Positions 1 to 7,067 of a stretch of DNA of 31,389 nucleotides are shown here, in pieces. This DNA comes from Bog-473 sp035551835 (GTDB lineage: Bacteria; Actinomycetota; Acidimicrobiia; Acidimicrobiales; RAAP-2). Made by a program: the position numbers and the translations under genes. The notes beneath the pieces are model-generated. The model was not told the origin of the DNA. It did no database searches and was given only the letters and a program-made list of their open reading frames with translations. The stretch covers positions 1 to 31,389 of the forward strand of contig DASZMN010000059.1 in the NCBI GenBank assembly GCA_035551835.1. The letters run 5' to 3'. Each line of letters opens with the position of its first letter. Position 1 is the stretch's first letter.

Positions 1-126
1 CGTAGGCGAGCCGGCGGTGCGGACCCCGCCCAAGATCGAGTCGTTGTCCTCGGCCAGCGCCCCGGTCAGGGAGCGCTTGAGCAGATCGAGATAGAGGTTT
101 GTGACATCGGATTGTTCGACGGGCAC
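1..126 (-). CDS. TylF/macrocin-type O-methyltransferase, N-terminal fragment
   Basis: Only the first 42 codons are inside the window; the gene runs off the left edge. The visible peptide contains LYLDLLKRSLTGALAEDN, which matches the characteristic N-terminal helix of the TylF/MycF family (SAM- and metal-dependent sugar O-methyltransferases of macrolide and polysaccharide pathways). The frame is closed by a stop at 190-192, and GTG at 126 is the only usual start codon between that stop and the conserved helix, so I take it as the start, although no good Shine-Dalgarno sequence precedes it. The SAM-binding motifs lie outside the window. The family suggests methylation of a sugar hydroxyl; the substrate cannot be inferred. 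The next gene on the same strand is also a methyltransferase, which supports a glycan or secondary-metabolite setting. The family call is fairly secure, the function less so. Confidence 0.72.
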   Translation of the reverse strand, partial: MPVEQSDVTNLYLDLLKRSLTGALAEDNDSILGGVRTAGSPT

Positions 127-334
127 GGCGCAAAGAGTAGCCGCCGGGATTGCGGGCTCTGGAAGAGCACGGGTCCGGGCTTGCGGGGCTTACGGGTCCT
201 TCGGGGCCGGCCCAACGTGCGCTTGGTTGCGGGTTGTGTTCGGGGTGGTGGTTGGGATGTGGCGCGGTACGGAATCATCGGTGTGACGGATGGTGGGTCG
301 TCACATTTCGATGCGTTCGTTTGTCAGGCCGCGC

Positions 335-1363
335 TCAAGGCTTCGTCCGGATCACCAGCGCAACGGAAGTCAGTGTATAGGAGGCAAAAAGGAACTTGAG
401 GCACGCCTCCCAATCGAAGGGTGGCAGGTCGACGTAATGATCAAGCACGCCCTCTCCCGGCGACAGATCAAGGGCGGCAACTTCGTGACCGGCATCTTCA
501 AGCCTCTCGGCAAGCGCGCGGATATCGCGCTCACGGTAGACAACGCAGGGACCCGTCTCGACTGTCTCGTCGTTTGAATGGACGTTGTACTCCGTCGTGT
601 GCACGGCGATCCCCCCGGGCTTGACTGTCGACAGAGACCTCTCGACGAACTCGAGCCCGGCGGGAAGCGAGCCCAAGTGCTCAAGTGCGCAGGCCGACCA
701 ACAGAAGTCGTACTGGCCAATGTCACTCGGGATCGCTCGCATGTCGACTGCACGCGTCGAAACGAGCCTCTTGAATTGTTCTTCATCACAGATGTCTGGC
801 CATGTGGCGCTGTCAAGAGTGTCTACGTGTTGGTCGGCGGCCATCCAGCCCTTTGCCTGCCTCGTGGCGGCATCGAGGTCGGTGGCCATGAGTTCCACGC
901 CACGAGCGGCGAACAACGGCACCAGCGGGTCGTGGCCCACGCCAAACCCGAGGCCCGTACGCCCGGGTTTGAGCATGTCGACACTGTCGAGAACGTGTGC
1001 GATGTACGCCCATTCCCACGCCTTCCGGTTTGCCCGCGGCCGTTCCCCCATGCTCCAGATCCACTGGTAAAACCACGGCTCACTAAGCTGTGCCTGGGTG
1101 CACAGCCGGGATCGGATGCCGCTGGGGAATCGGGAGTCGGGCACCTCTTGTTGGTCCGCGTCGAAGGTGAGATTCCCCTGCTGTGCTTCGAGCATGGCGA
1201 GATGCAGGGCGAGTGACGCCTGATTGCGCTTGATCTGACCGAGGTTGGCGAACCCGAGTCCCGCCTGCTTGACCTGCTGACGCAGTGCCGGAGGCATGAT
1301 GCGTTTCAAGGCATGACGCGATACATCGAGCGCCCGCCTGCTGCTGCCGCTCTCCTCTTTCAT
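335..1363 (-). CDS. Class I SAM-dependent methyltransferase
   Basis: This is a 342-residue protein with a Rossmann-type methyltransferase domain. Residues about 137-146 (GLGFGVGHDP) form the glycine-rich SAM-binding loop, followed by an acidic end of strand 2 (MATDLDAA), then FCWSACALEHLGS around motif IV and a post-motif segment VKPGGIAVHTTEY. The N-terminal 130 residues are helical and without recognisable motifs. The frame is open further upstream to 1444, but ATG at 1363 has a clear AGGAGA five bases before it and is preferred. It reads in the same direction as the TylF-like gene at the left edge, 209 bp away, so the two may be co-transcribed or belong to one cluster. Substrate unknown; lipid, sugar or small-molecule O-methylation are all possible. 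Confidence 0.8.
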   Translation of the reverse strand: MKEESGSSRRALDVSRHALKRIMPPALRQQVKQAGLGFANLGQIKRNQASLALHLAMLEAQQGNLTFDADQQEVPDSRFPSGIRSRLCTQAQLSEPWFYQWIWSMGERPRANRKAWEWAYIAHVLDSVDMLKPGRTGLGFGVGHDPLVPLFAARGVELMATDLDAATRQAKGWMAADQHVDTLDSATWPDICDEEQFKRLVSTRAVDMRAIPSDIGQYDFCWSACALEHLGSLPAGLEFVERSLSTVKPGGIAVHTTEYNVHSNDETVETGPCVVYRERDIRALAERLEDAGHEVAALDLSPGEGVLDHYVDLPPFDWEACLKFLFASYTLTSVALVIRTKP

Positions 1364-1601
1364 GCTCTTCTCCTGATATCCAGCCTCTGAGTCACGCCGC
1401 TGATCGGGTTGATCGCCTCTGAGCCAGTGGTCGCCAAACGCCAAACGCCGAGAGCCGAGGTCCTGCCGCTAAGTGTAACGACGATGCAAATGGTTCCTTA
1501 TGGCCATTGGCCTGGTTAGAAGCTCATCTGGTCGAGTGCTCAATGCCGCCCTGCGCCTGGTCGATGACCTCGCTGCCACCCCCTCGACCCTCGACCCGGA
1601 G

Positions 1602-1637
1602 GCCTCGGGGGCCTCGGGGGCCTCGGGGGCCTCGGGG
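1602..1637. repeat. 9-bp tandem repeat, 4 perfect copies
   Basis: The unit GCCTCGGGG occurs four times head to tail without a mismatch, in the middle of the gene-free interval. The unit length is a multiple of three, so it leaves all six frames open and inflates spurious frames here. It is one of many unrelated short tandem repeats in the window. Confidence 0.95.
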
Positions 1638-2111
1638 GCGATGCTGTGTCGCCTGGCGGTCGTCGTCGTGGGGTCGCGCTCTGATGCGCGTCCACTGAAG
1701 CGGCGAGGCGGACCGGCACCAGCGAGCGGACCCGCTGCCGGACAAGGTCCGCCAGCCATGATCGACCCTCAGCGGTCCCAGAGTGCGCAGTCCGGCCGCG
1801 GAAGCTCCAAAACACGGTTCGGCTTCGAGTGCCGGACGCAGGATGCGCCCCTGCCGTGCTGCGGCGGCGCGACGTTGTCGACTTCCCCTGGGTCGCGTCG
1901 GCCCGGCTATCGTCACTGCGGCGGCAAGAACCTTGGCCGGCGAAACACGGACTCCCTGGTCACCGGATCGGAGGTCGCGGAGGAGCCTCCTCAAAAGCCC
2001 GCAGGACCCGCAAGCCTCACGCCCTTGCTCCGTTGGTCGATGGAGGAGTTGGAGGCGTGGGGCGCACCGCGGGTGAGCGGGCCTGACCCGACAACCTTCC
2101 CCAACCAGAAA

Positions 2112-2126
2112 TTTCGAACGTCGAAA
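2112..2126. promoter_or_regulatory. Perfect palindrome in the ACP leader, candidate operator
   Basis: TTTCGA-ACG-TCGAAA is a perfect 6-3-6 inverted repeat in the leader of the ACP gene. Its right arm overlaps the GAAAGGA that serves as ribosome binding site (2122-2128), 11 bases before the GTG start. A bound repressor or an RNA stem here would block initiation of the whole three-gene cassette. The symmetry is seen directly; the regulatory role is inference. Confidence 0.45.
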
Positions 2127-2139
2127 GGACCCGACCCCA

Positions 2140-2388
2140 GTGGGCACAGAGCAGGAAAAGGCGCGAGGTGTCATCAGCGAGTTCCTCCAGCGGACCGACA
2201 AGGGTGCCGAGGGGTGGAATGACGAGACCGAGCTGTGGGGCGAGGGGCTGGGCCTCGACTCGCTGGAGGCGGCGGAGCTGTCGGCCATGCTCGAGGACGA
2301 GTTCGGCACGGACCCCTTCTCCGCCGGCGGGGACCTTCCCGAGAAGGTCGGCGACGTCCTCGCGTTCTACGCCACCGTCTCGACCTAG
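2140..2388 (+). CDS. Acyl carrier protein
   Basis: The 82-residue acidic protein has the canonical phosphopantetheine site: GLDSLEAAEL with Ser41 as the predicted attachment residue, followed by an acidic helix II (SAMLEDEFGTDPF). Length and charge are typical of discrete carrier proteins. It starts with GTG, with GAAAGGA 11 bases upstream. Its TAG stop is immediately followed, with zero spacing, by the ATG of the AMP-ligase gene. That coupling suggests this ACP is the dedicated partner of the ligase rather than the housekeeping fatty-acid ACP. The acyl group carried is unknown. Confidence 0.92.
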   Translation: MGTEQEKARGVISEFLQRTDKGAEGWNDETELWGEGLGLDSLEAAELSAMLEDEFGTDPFSAGGDLPEKVGDVLAFYATVST

Positions 2389-3777
2389 ATGATCCTTCTG
2401 CTGGAAGCGGCGGCCGCGTCGTCGCCCGAACGGCAGGCGGTTGCGACTTCGGAGGGCTCAGCGACCTACGCCGAACTTCTCGACGACGCCCGCCGTGTCG
2501 CGGCGGCGCTGCGCCGTCGTCGTATCACCCGCTTTGCCGTCGTCGAGCCGGATGCCGGCTGGGTGCTCCGCCTGCTTGCCGGAGCCGCGCTCGCCGGAGC
2601 CGAGCCCTGCCAGTACCAACCCGACACCGACGCGTCGGAGTTCGCCGACCACGCCGCCCTGCTCGATCACACGTTCGTGCTCACCCGCCGCGACGACCTC
2701 ACCGGGCCCTTCAAGCTGGTGCGCCCGGCCGAGCTGGTCGCCGAGCCCGCCGATGGTGCGCTCGCGGCCGGCGACGACACCCCGCAGCCGCTCATGATCC
2801 GTACGACGGGGACGACCGGGCTCCCGAAGGCGGCGCGCCACGACTGGCGCATCCTCGGCAAGACCGTGGCCAACGTCCGCCCGATGCCCGAGCAGCGGTG
2901 GCTCCTGGCCTACGGTCCGCAGCAGTTCGCCGGGGTCCAGGTGCTGTTGCATGTGGCGGCGAGCCAGGCAACCCTCGTCGCTCCCTTTCCCCGCCAGCCC
3001 AAGGACGGCCTCGACGCGATGCTCACCCAGGGCGTCACGTGCGTGAGCGCGACGCCGACGTTCTGGCGCTTCCTGCTGGCCGAGGCGCGCAGCCGTAAAG
3101 CCACGCTGCCGGCACTCGAGCAGATCACCCTCGGCGGTGAGGCCAGCCCGGCCGACCTGCTCGACGAGATCCGGACCAAATTCCCCGATGCCAAGGTGTC
3201 GCAGGTCTACGCGTCGACCGAGTTCGGCTCCATCACCTCGGTCCGCGACGGCAAGCCCGGCATCGCGGTCGAGACGCTCTATGACGAGACGAACCCGCAT
3301 GCGAACGTCCGCGTCGACGACGGCGAGCTGTGGGTCCGCGCCGGCGCCGGCATGCTCGGGTACGCGGGCGAATCCGGCGCGGAGTCAAGTGAGTCCGGCG
3401 AGTCCGGCGAGTGGCGTCGCACGGGCGACCTGGTCGAGATCGTCGGCGACCGCGTCATGTTCCGAGGCCGCAAGTCCGAAGTGATCAACGTCGGCGGGGT
3501 GAAGGTGCACCCCTTGCCGGTCGAGGACCGCATCACTGGACTCGATTCCGTGGCGCTCGCCCGGGTCTTCGGGCGCCCCAACAAGCTCACCGGCGCCATC
3601 GTGGCGGCCGAGATCGTGCCGGTCGGCGGCGTCGAGGACGCCGATGTCGAGAACATCCGCTCGCAGATCAAGACGGCAGTGGCCGACCTGCCCCGGGCCT
3701 GGCAGCCGCGCAGCGTCACGTTCGTCGACGCAATCGAGACCAAGGGCGGCAAGACGATCCGCGGGATGGAGGAGTGA
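2389..3777 (+). CDS. AMP-forming acyl-CoA/acyl-ACP ligase
   Basis: This 462-residue ANL-superfamily enzyme is predicted to adenylate a carboxylic acid and transfer it to a thiol, here probably the phosphopantetheine arm of the neighbouring ACP. Visible core motifs: P-loop TTGTTGLPK (139-147), YASTEFG (274-280), RTGDL (344-348), the hinge RGRKSEVINVGG (359-370) and catalytic Lys455 in KGGKTIRG. It is shorter than usual acyl-CoA synthetases (500-550 residues), mainly in the N-terminal subdomain. A Gly/Glu/Ser insert at about 327-341 is encoded partly by a 9-bp tandem repeat (GAGTCCGGC, near 3391-3410). The ATG abuts the ACP stop codon and the TGA overlaps the next ATG by one base, so all three genes are translationally coupled. 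Activity on CoA instead of ACP is possible. Confidence 0.85.
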   Translation: MILLLEAAAASSPERQAVATSEGSATYAELLDDARRVAAALRRRRITRFAVVEPDAGWVLRLLAGAALAGAEPCQYQPDTDASEFADHAALLDHTFVLTRRDDLTGPFKLVRPAELVAEPADGALAAGDDTPQPLMIRTTGTTGLPKAARHDWRILGKTVANVRPMPEQRWLLAYGPQQFAGVQVLLHVAASQATLVAPFPRQPKDGLDAMLTQGVTCVSATPTFWRFLLAEARSRKATLPALEQITLGGEASPADLLDEIRTKFPDAKVSQVYASTEFGSITSVRDGKPGIAVETLYDETNPHANVRVDDGELWVRAGAGMLGYAGESGAESSESGESGEWRRTGDLVEIVGDRVMFRGRKSEVINVGGVKVHPLPVEDRITGLDSVALARVFGRPNKLTGAIVAAEIVPVGGVEDADVENIRSQIKTAVADLPRAWQPRSVTFVDAIETKGGKTIRGMEE

Positions 3778-4517
3778 TGGCCGAAGAGCCGCGCGTGGCG
3801 CTGGTAACCGGAGGCAGCAAGGGTCTCGGTGCCGGGCTGGTCGAGGCGTACCTCGGCGCCGGCTACATCGTGGAGACGTGCTCTCGTTCGTCCACGGATC
3901 AGGTCAGCGCCTGGGAGAACGACCCTCAACAGAAGGAGCGCTTCCACTTCGCTACGGCCGACGTCTCGAAGACCGAGGACGCCGAGCGGTTCGTGAAGGA
4001 GGCGGCCAAGCGCTGGGGCCGCATCGACGTGCTGATCAACAACGCCGGCGTGGCCCGCGAAGGTGTGATCGCGCTGTTCGGCAACGACGACCTCGACCAG
4101 GTGGTCGATCTCAACCTGAAGGGCACCGTCTACGTCACCCGAGCCGCCAGCCGGGTGATGCTGCGCCAGCGGTCCGGCTCGATCGTCAACATCTCGTCGG
4201 TCGTCGGCCTCTCGGGCTACCGCGGTCTGTCGGTGTACGGGGCCACCAAGGCGGCGCTCGACGGGTTCACCCGCGCCCTCGCGCGCGAGTTGGGCTCACG
4301 CGGTATCACGGTGAACAGCGTCGCTCCTGGCTACCTCCGCACCGAGATGAGCCATGGCCTGGACGAGGACCAACTCAACCAGATCGCGCGACGGACGCCG
4401 ATGGGGCGCCTGGGCGACCCGAGCGACGTCGCACGCGCCGTCCTCTTCCTGACCGACCCGGCGAACAACTACCTGACCGGTCAGGTCATCGTCGTCGACG
4501 GCGGGCTGACCTGCTGA
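3777..4517 (+). CDS. FabG-like SDR, 3-oxoacyl-ACP reductase
   Basis: This classical short-chain dehydrogenase/reductase of 246 residues has the cofactor loop TGGSKGLG (11-18), NNAG (88-91), Asn113, the catalytic Ser141-Tyr154-Lys158 set in a VYGATKAAL context, and a C-terminal VVDGGLTC. Length and motifs fit FabG-type beta-ketoacyl reductases using NADP(H). The ATG overlaps the ligase stop (TGATG, sharing the A). Together with the ACP and ligase it would make or reduce a 3-oxoacyl or hydroxyacyl group on the carrier. No ketosynthase lies in the window, so the source of the oxo-acyl chain is unclear. The TGA lies inside the first unit of a 9-bp tandem repeat. Confidence 0.88.
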   Translation: MAEEPRVALVTGGSKGLGAGLVEAYLGAGYIVETCSRSSTDQVSAWENDPQQKERFHFATADVSKTEDAERFVKEAAKRWGRIDVLINNAGVAREGVIALFGNDDLDQVVDLNLKGTVYVTRAASRVMLRQRSGSIVNISSVVGLSGYRGLSVYGATKAALDGFTRALARELGSRGITVNSVAPGYLRTEMSHGLDEDQLNQIARRTPMGRLGDPSDVARAVLFLTDPANNYLTGQVIVVDGGLTC

Positions 4518-4558
4518 ACCGGCTGAACCGGCTGCATCCGCTGCATCCGCTGCATCCG
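4514..4558. repeat. Compound 9-bp tandem repeat over the SDR stop codon
   Basis: Two copies of CTGAACCGG are followed without a gap by three copies of CTGCATCCG, so two related 9-mers (6 of 9 positions shared) make a 45-bp block. The SDR stop TGA is positions 2-4 of the first unit. The block fills nearly the whole interval between two converging genes. Confidence 0.95.
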
Positions 4559-4572
4559 ACTCCCAGGGTCGG

Positions 4573-5217
4573 CTAAGGACCGGCCAACTCGAGGAGCGCG
4601 CCGGACAGCCCGTCGGGGTTCGCCAGGGCGAGCAGGTGCCCGCCCGGTACGACGGTCGCGTCGACGCCGACACGCTCGCGCACCAACTGGCGCTGAAAGT
4701 GCACGGGAAAGAAGCGGTCACCTCGCCCGATGACCGCAGAGGTGGGAACCTCGGGCCACTGCGCCACGTCGCACGCTTGGCCGAACGCAACGTCCGCTTC
4801 GTCGGACCCATCGGAGCGGACGGCGGCGGCTTCCTCCGCGCTGAGGTCGTGGAGAAAGTACGTGTCCAGATCGAACTCGGTGGCGTACCCACCGGCCTTG
4901 GCGGCGGCAATCCGAGCATCGATCGCGCCGGTGGCCGCCCACCACTCTCCCGGCGTCTCCCCCGGTGCCGGCACCATCGCGTTGACCATGATGAGCCCGC
5001 GGGCCGGCGTCCGGTCGCAGGCCATCACCGCGCTGAACCCGCCCATCGATTGGGCCACCACGACCGGCTCGGCACAGCCCCCGATGGCCTCCGCCACCCT
5101 GGCCGCATACTCCGGAAGACCCGCGTCGGGGTCCCCCCCGGGCAGGTCGACCGGGACGGCGCGATGACCGGCTCGCTCGAGTCGGGCGCTCACGAGGCGC
5201 CAGTAATGGGTGGCCAC
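4573..5217 (-). CDS. Alpha/beta hydrolase
   Basis: The alpha/beta hydrolase has a nucleophile elbow VVVAQSMGGFSAV (Ser in Q-S-M-G-G), an acid-loop candidate GRGDRFFP and a C-terminal catalytic His in PGGHLLALANPDG, so the triad looks complete. The best usual start is GTG at 5217, but the conserved first strand and oxyanion loop (TTDFILVPGAGG) is encoded just upstream in the same frame, as far as about 5256. No ATG, GTG or TTG exists between there and the in-frame stop at 5299-5301. A GAGGAG motif lies just before this segment, so translation may begin at a non-standard codon (ATC 5256 or ACG 5253). The upstream gene ends at 5271, implying coupling. Substrate unknown; esterase or haloperoxidase-like. 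Confidence 0.82.
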   Translation of the reverse strand: MATHYWRLVSARLERAGHRAVPVDLPGGDPDAGLPEYAARVAEAIGGCAEPVVVAQSMGGFSAVMACDRTPARGLIMVNAMVPAPGETPGEWWAATGAIDARIAAAKAGGYATEFDLDTYFLHDLSAEEAAAVRSDGSDEADVAFGQACDVAQWPEVPTSAVIGRGDRFFPVHFQRQLVRERVGVDATVVPGGHLLALANPDGLSGALLELAGP

Positions 5218-5270
5218 GCCACCCGCCCCGGGGACCAGGATGAAGTCGGTCGTGATCGCTCCTCTGCTCG

Positions 5271-5693
5271 TCAGTCCGGTGAACGGTGCCCCGGCTGGTC
5301 ACCTTCCTCACGGCCTAACGCCGCCGTCAGTGCCTCCAGGTCGGCAACGGTCACGGTGAGGGCGGAATGGCCACTTCTTCGAAGGGGGGACGCGACCTTC
5401 TGGGCGAAGTGAATGCAGACGCCGCCGTCGTGGTTGGTTCCAAAGGTGAGCCCGTCGTCCGCGCCTGACATCCGGACCCCGGGCGCCGTCCACCACCGGT
5501 AGTGCCGGGTGATGTGGGCACCCGTGATGTTCGACATCGCCGTCGCGACCTTGAACAGGCCAAAGGTTGCGACGAAGCCGGCCTCGTCGGTGAGGGTGAC
5601 ACCGTCCTTCGAGGGTCGCAGCAAGAGGGGCAGCAGCACAGGCAGGTAGCGCTTGTCGATCGCATAACCGAAGTGTCGGGCCACCACCACCAC
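5271..5693 (-). CDS. Conserved hypothetical protein
   Basis: I cannot assign a function to this protein of about 140 residues. It has a hydrophobic stretch near the start (YLPVLLPLLL) and a central segment ITRHYRWWTAPGVRMSGADD followed by GLTFGTNHDGGVCIHF, a pattern I associate with uncharacterised actinobacterial proteins. The GTG at 5693 is followed by two more GTG codons, and the frame is open back to the stop of the next gene upstream (5736), so the true N-terminus could be up to 14 residues longer. It lies between the channel gene (42 bp upstream) and the hydrolase (coupled downstream), probably as one minus-strand transcript. No catalytic motif is seen. Confidence 0.65.
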   Translation of the reverse strand: MVVVARHFGYAIDKRYLPVLLPLLLRPSKDGVTLTDEAGFVATFGLFKVATAMSNITGAHITRHYRWWTAPGVRMSGADDGLTFGTNHDGGVCIHFAQKVASPLRRSGHSALTVTVADLEALTAALGREEGDQPGHRSPD

Positions 5694-5735
5694 GATATGC
5701 AGTTCGTCGCGCCGGAGCGCGTGCCCGTGTCGGAC

Positions 5736-6344
5736 TCAGTGGGGGGGCTCTCCGTGTCCTTCCTTGGGGAATCCCTCGATCACCCTGGTGATGCGGGGAT
5801 CGGGCACCAGCCAAACCACCGCAACCGCGACGTAGATCGCCACGGCGGCCCACGGCTCGACGAACGCGAGGCCGATGCCCACCACGTAGGCGATGGCAGA
5901 GAATCGGCCCTTTCGATCGCTGCCGATGGCGACGGCCAATGCGGAATCGGGTGCATGCACCCGCAGTAGAGCCCGGGTGAGCAGGAAGTAAGCGATGGCC
6001 GAAAGGAGCAGGACCAGCCCGTACACCACGACCGGGGCGGTGTCACCCGAGTGCCCGCCGAACCACGCCGTGGCCGCCGGCGTCAGCGACAGCGAGAACA
6101 GCAGCCCCATGTTGGCCCACAGAACCCGGCTGTCGACGTGGTGCACGACGTGCATCAGATGGTGATGGTTGTTCCAGTAGATCGCCAGGAACGTAAAGCT
6201 CAGCGCGTAGACGAGGAGCTTGGGCAACAGGAGCTTGAGATCGCTGAAGCCGTGTCCGCTCGGTGCATGCAGGTCGAGCACCATGATCGTCATCACGATG
6301 GCAATGACGGCGTCGGTGAAGGCCTCGAGCCGACCCTTGGTCAT
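5736..6344 (-). CDS. TMEM175-family (DUF1211) potassium channel-like membrane protein
   Basis: This 202-residue protein has about six hydrophobic segments. It begins RLEAFTDAVIAIVMTIMVLD, the signature of bacterial TMEM175/DUF1211 proteins, which form tetrameric K+-permeable channels. The first helix carries the family's conserved Phe-(Ser/Thr)-Asp in a modified form (FTDA instead of FSDG). A His-rich loop (NNHHHLMHVVHHVD) follows the second segment. The frame is open to 6473, but the family N-terminus begins at ATG 6344, which I prefer; the extra upstream residues are low-complexity. It heads the chain channel - hypothetical - hydrolase. Inner membrane location is predicted; ion selectivity is not provable from sequence. 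Confidence 0.85.
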   Translation of the reverse strand: MTKGRLEAFTDAVIAIVMTIMVLDLHAPSGHGFSDLKLLLPKLLVYALSFTFLAIYWNNHHHLMHVVHHVDSRVLWANMGLLFSLSLTPAATAWFGGHSGDTAPVVVYGLVLLLSAIAYFLLTRALLRVHAPDSALAVAIGSDRKGRFSAIAYVVGIGLAFVEPWAAVAIYVAVAVVWLVPDPRITRVIEGFPKEGHGEPPH

Positions 6345-6427
6345 CGCCCGAGCATCGCATACCGCGCCGGCGGGGGATGATCCTGAACAAGAGAATCCAT
6401 CTGGGTGAGGCTTCGGCGGACCACCTG

Positions 6428-6463
6428 TTCTTTGCCATTCGGTCTTTTCTTTGCCATTCGGTC
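6428..6463. repeat. Direct repeat, two perfect 17-bp copies at 19-bp period
   Basis: TTCTTTGCCATTCGGTC is repeated exactly at 6428-6444 and 6447-6463, in the 195-bp divergent gap between the channel gene (minus) and the VOC gene (plus). It is noticeably less G+C-rich than the surroundings. The period is close to two helical turns, which would suit a dimeric regulator, but it may simply be a duplication. Confidence 0.9.
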
Positions 6464-6539
6464 GATTCGCCACCCGCCGATTCGTCGTAGTGACCAGTGA
6501 GCGTCATCCCGGCGCTCCTTGAACCGGAGGATGCCCGCC

Positions 6540-6890
6540 ATGCCCCATCCCGTGATTCACGCCGAGATCCGCTCGGCCGATCCCGACGCCACCCGGAAGT
6601 TCTACGCCGATCTCTTCGACTGGAAGGTGGCGTCTGAGGGTGCGTTCCCTGGCTTCACCTTCATTGACACCGGCGTCGAGGGCGGCACCCATGTCGCCAT
6701 CGGCCCACGCCAGAGCCCCGACGACGAGGTGCTGTTCTTCGTGGCGGTCGAGGACGTCGCCGCGACCCTCAAGAAGGCCGAAGCCCTGGGCGGCACGATC
6801 GTTCAACCTGTTCAGGAGGTTCCGGGCACGGCCTTTGGCGTGTTCGCGGACGCGCAGGGGCACAAGGTGGGCGTCGCGTCGACCGGCTAG
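6540..6890 (+). CDS. VOC-superfamily (glyoxalase/bleomycin-resistance-like) protein
   Basis: This 116-residue single-domain protein has the VOC pattern: PVIHAEIRSADPDATRKFYA at the N-terminus (first strand and helix), FFVAVEDVAATLKKAEALGG in the second half and a final VFADAQGHKVGV strand. Proteins of this type are dimeric metal-binding or ligand-binding enzymes of varied function. The usual late acidic ligand position is not obvious (DAQGHKVG instead of D-x-E-G-N), so it may be non-catalytic. GGAGG at 6526-6530 is nine bases from ATG 6540 but only one from ATG 6531, so 6540 is preferred. A strong hairpin follows the stop. Confidence 0.83.
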   Translation: MPHPVIHAEIRSADPDATRKFYADLFDWKVASEGAFPGFTFIDTGVEGGTHVAIGPRQSPDDEVLFFVAVEDVAATLKKAEALGGTIVQPVQEVPGTAFGVFADAQGHKVGVASTG

Positions 6891-6897
6891 TCCATTC

Positions 6898-6942
6898 CCG
6901 TTGCCGCCGCCACTTTCACCAGGACGGTGGCGGCGGCAACGG
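6898..6942 (+). terminator. Perfect 16-bp hairpin after the VOC gene
   Basis: The left arm at 6898-6913 and right arm at 6927-6942 are exactly complementary (core GTTGCCGCCGCCAC against GTGGCGGCGGCAAC), around a 13-base loop, starting 8 bases after the TAG stop. No T-run follows, as is common for actinobacterial hairpin terminators. It probably ends the VOC transcript and protects its 3' end. Confidence 0.75.
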
Positions 6943-7067
6943 CGCCTGCCTCGTGGCGCCGACGGCCGCCTCGGGGCCGCCACGGACCTTTGCCGAGCGG
7001 ACCCTCGGGACCATTTTGGACCACATGAGTCGGACCCCTGGTGGGAACTGTGCGATCCTTCAAGACG

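Larger units (their letters stand above)
1364..2139. other. 776-bp gene-free interval with repeats and a palindrome
   Basis: This stretch separates the minus-strand methyltransferases from the plus-strand ACP operon. Long frames are open on both strands, but their predicted peptides are Arg/Pro/Gly-rich, have no family resemblance and overlap the real ACP gene, so I do not call a gene. It holds a short 7-bp repeat (CGCCAAA, 1432-1449), four perfect copies of a 9-bp unit at 1602-1637, a GAGGA-GCC-TCCTC hairpin near 1980-1992 and a perfect palindrome at 2112-2126. Promoters for both directions must lie here, but I cannot place them with confidence. A decayed gene cannot be excluded. Confidence 0.5.

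Noticed and set aside
1602..1637. Tandem repeats as possible CRISPR arrays
   Set aside because: Units are head to tail without spacers, too short, and no cas genes are present.
1500..2222. Long plus-strand open frame with (A-S-G) repeats between the methyltransferase and ACP genes
   Set aside because: Peptide has no family resemblance, runs into the ACP gene in another frame, and is kept open by the 9-bp repeat. A minus-strand frame of similar length exists over the same bases.
5736..6473. Longer start for the TMEM175-like protein at 6473
   Set aside because: The added 43 residues are low-complexity, cover the 17-bp direct repeats, and the family N-terminus begins right after ATG 6344.
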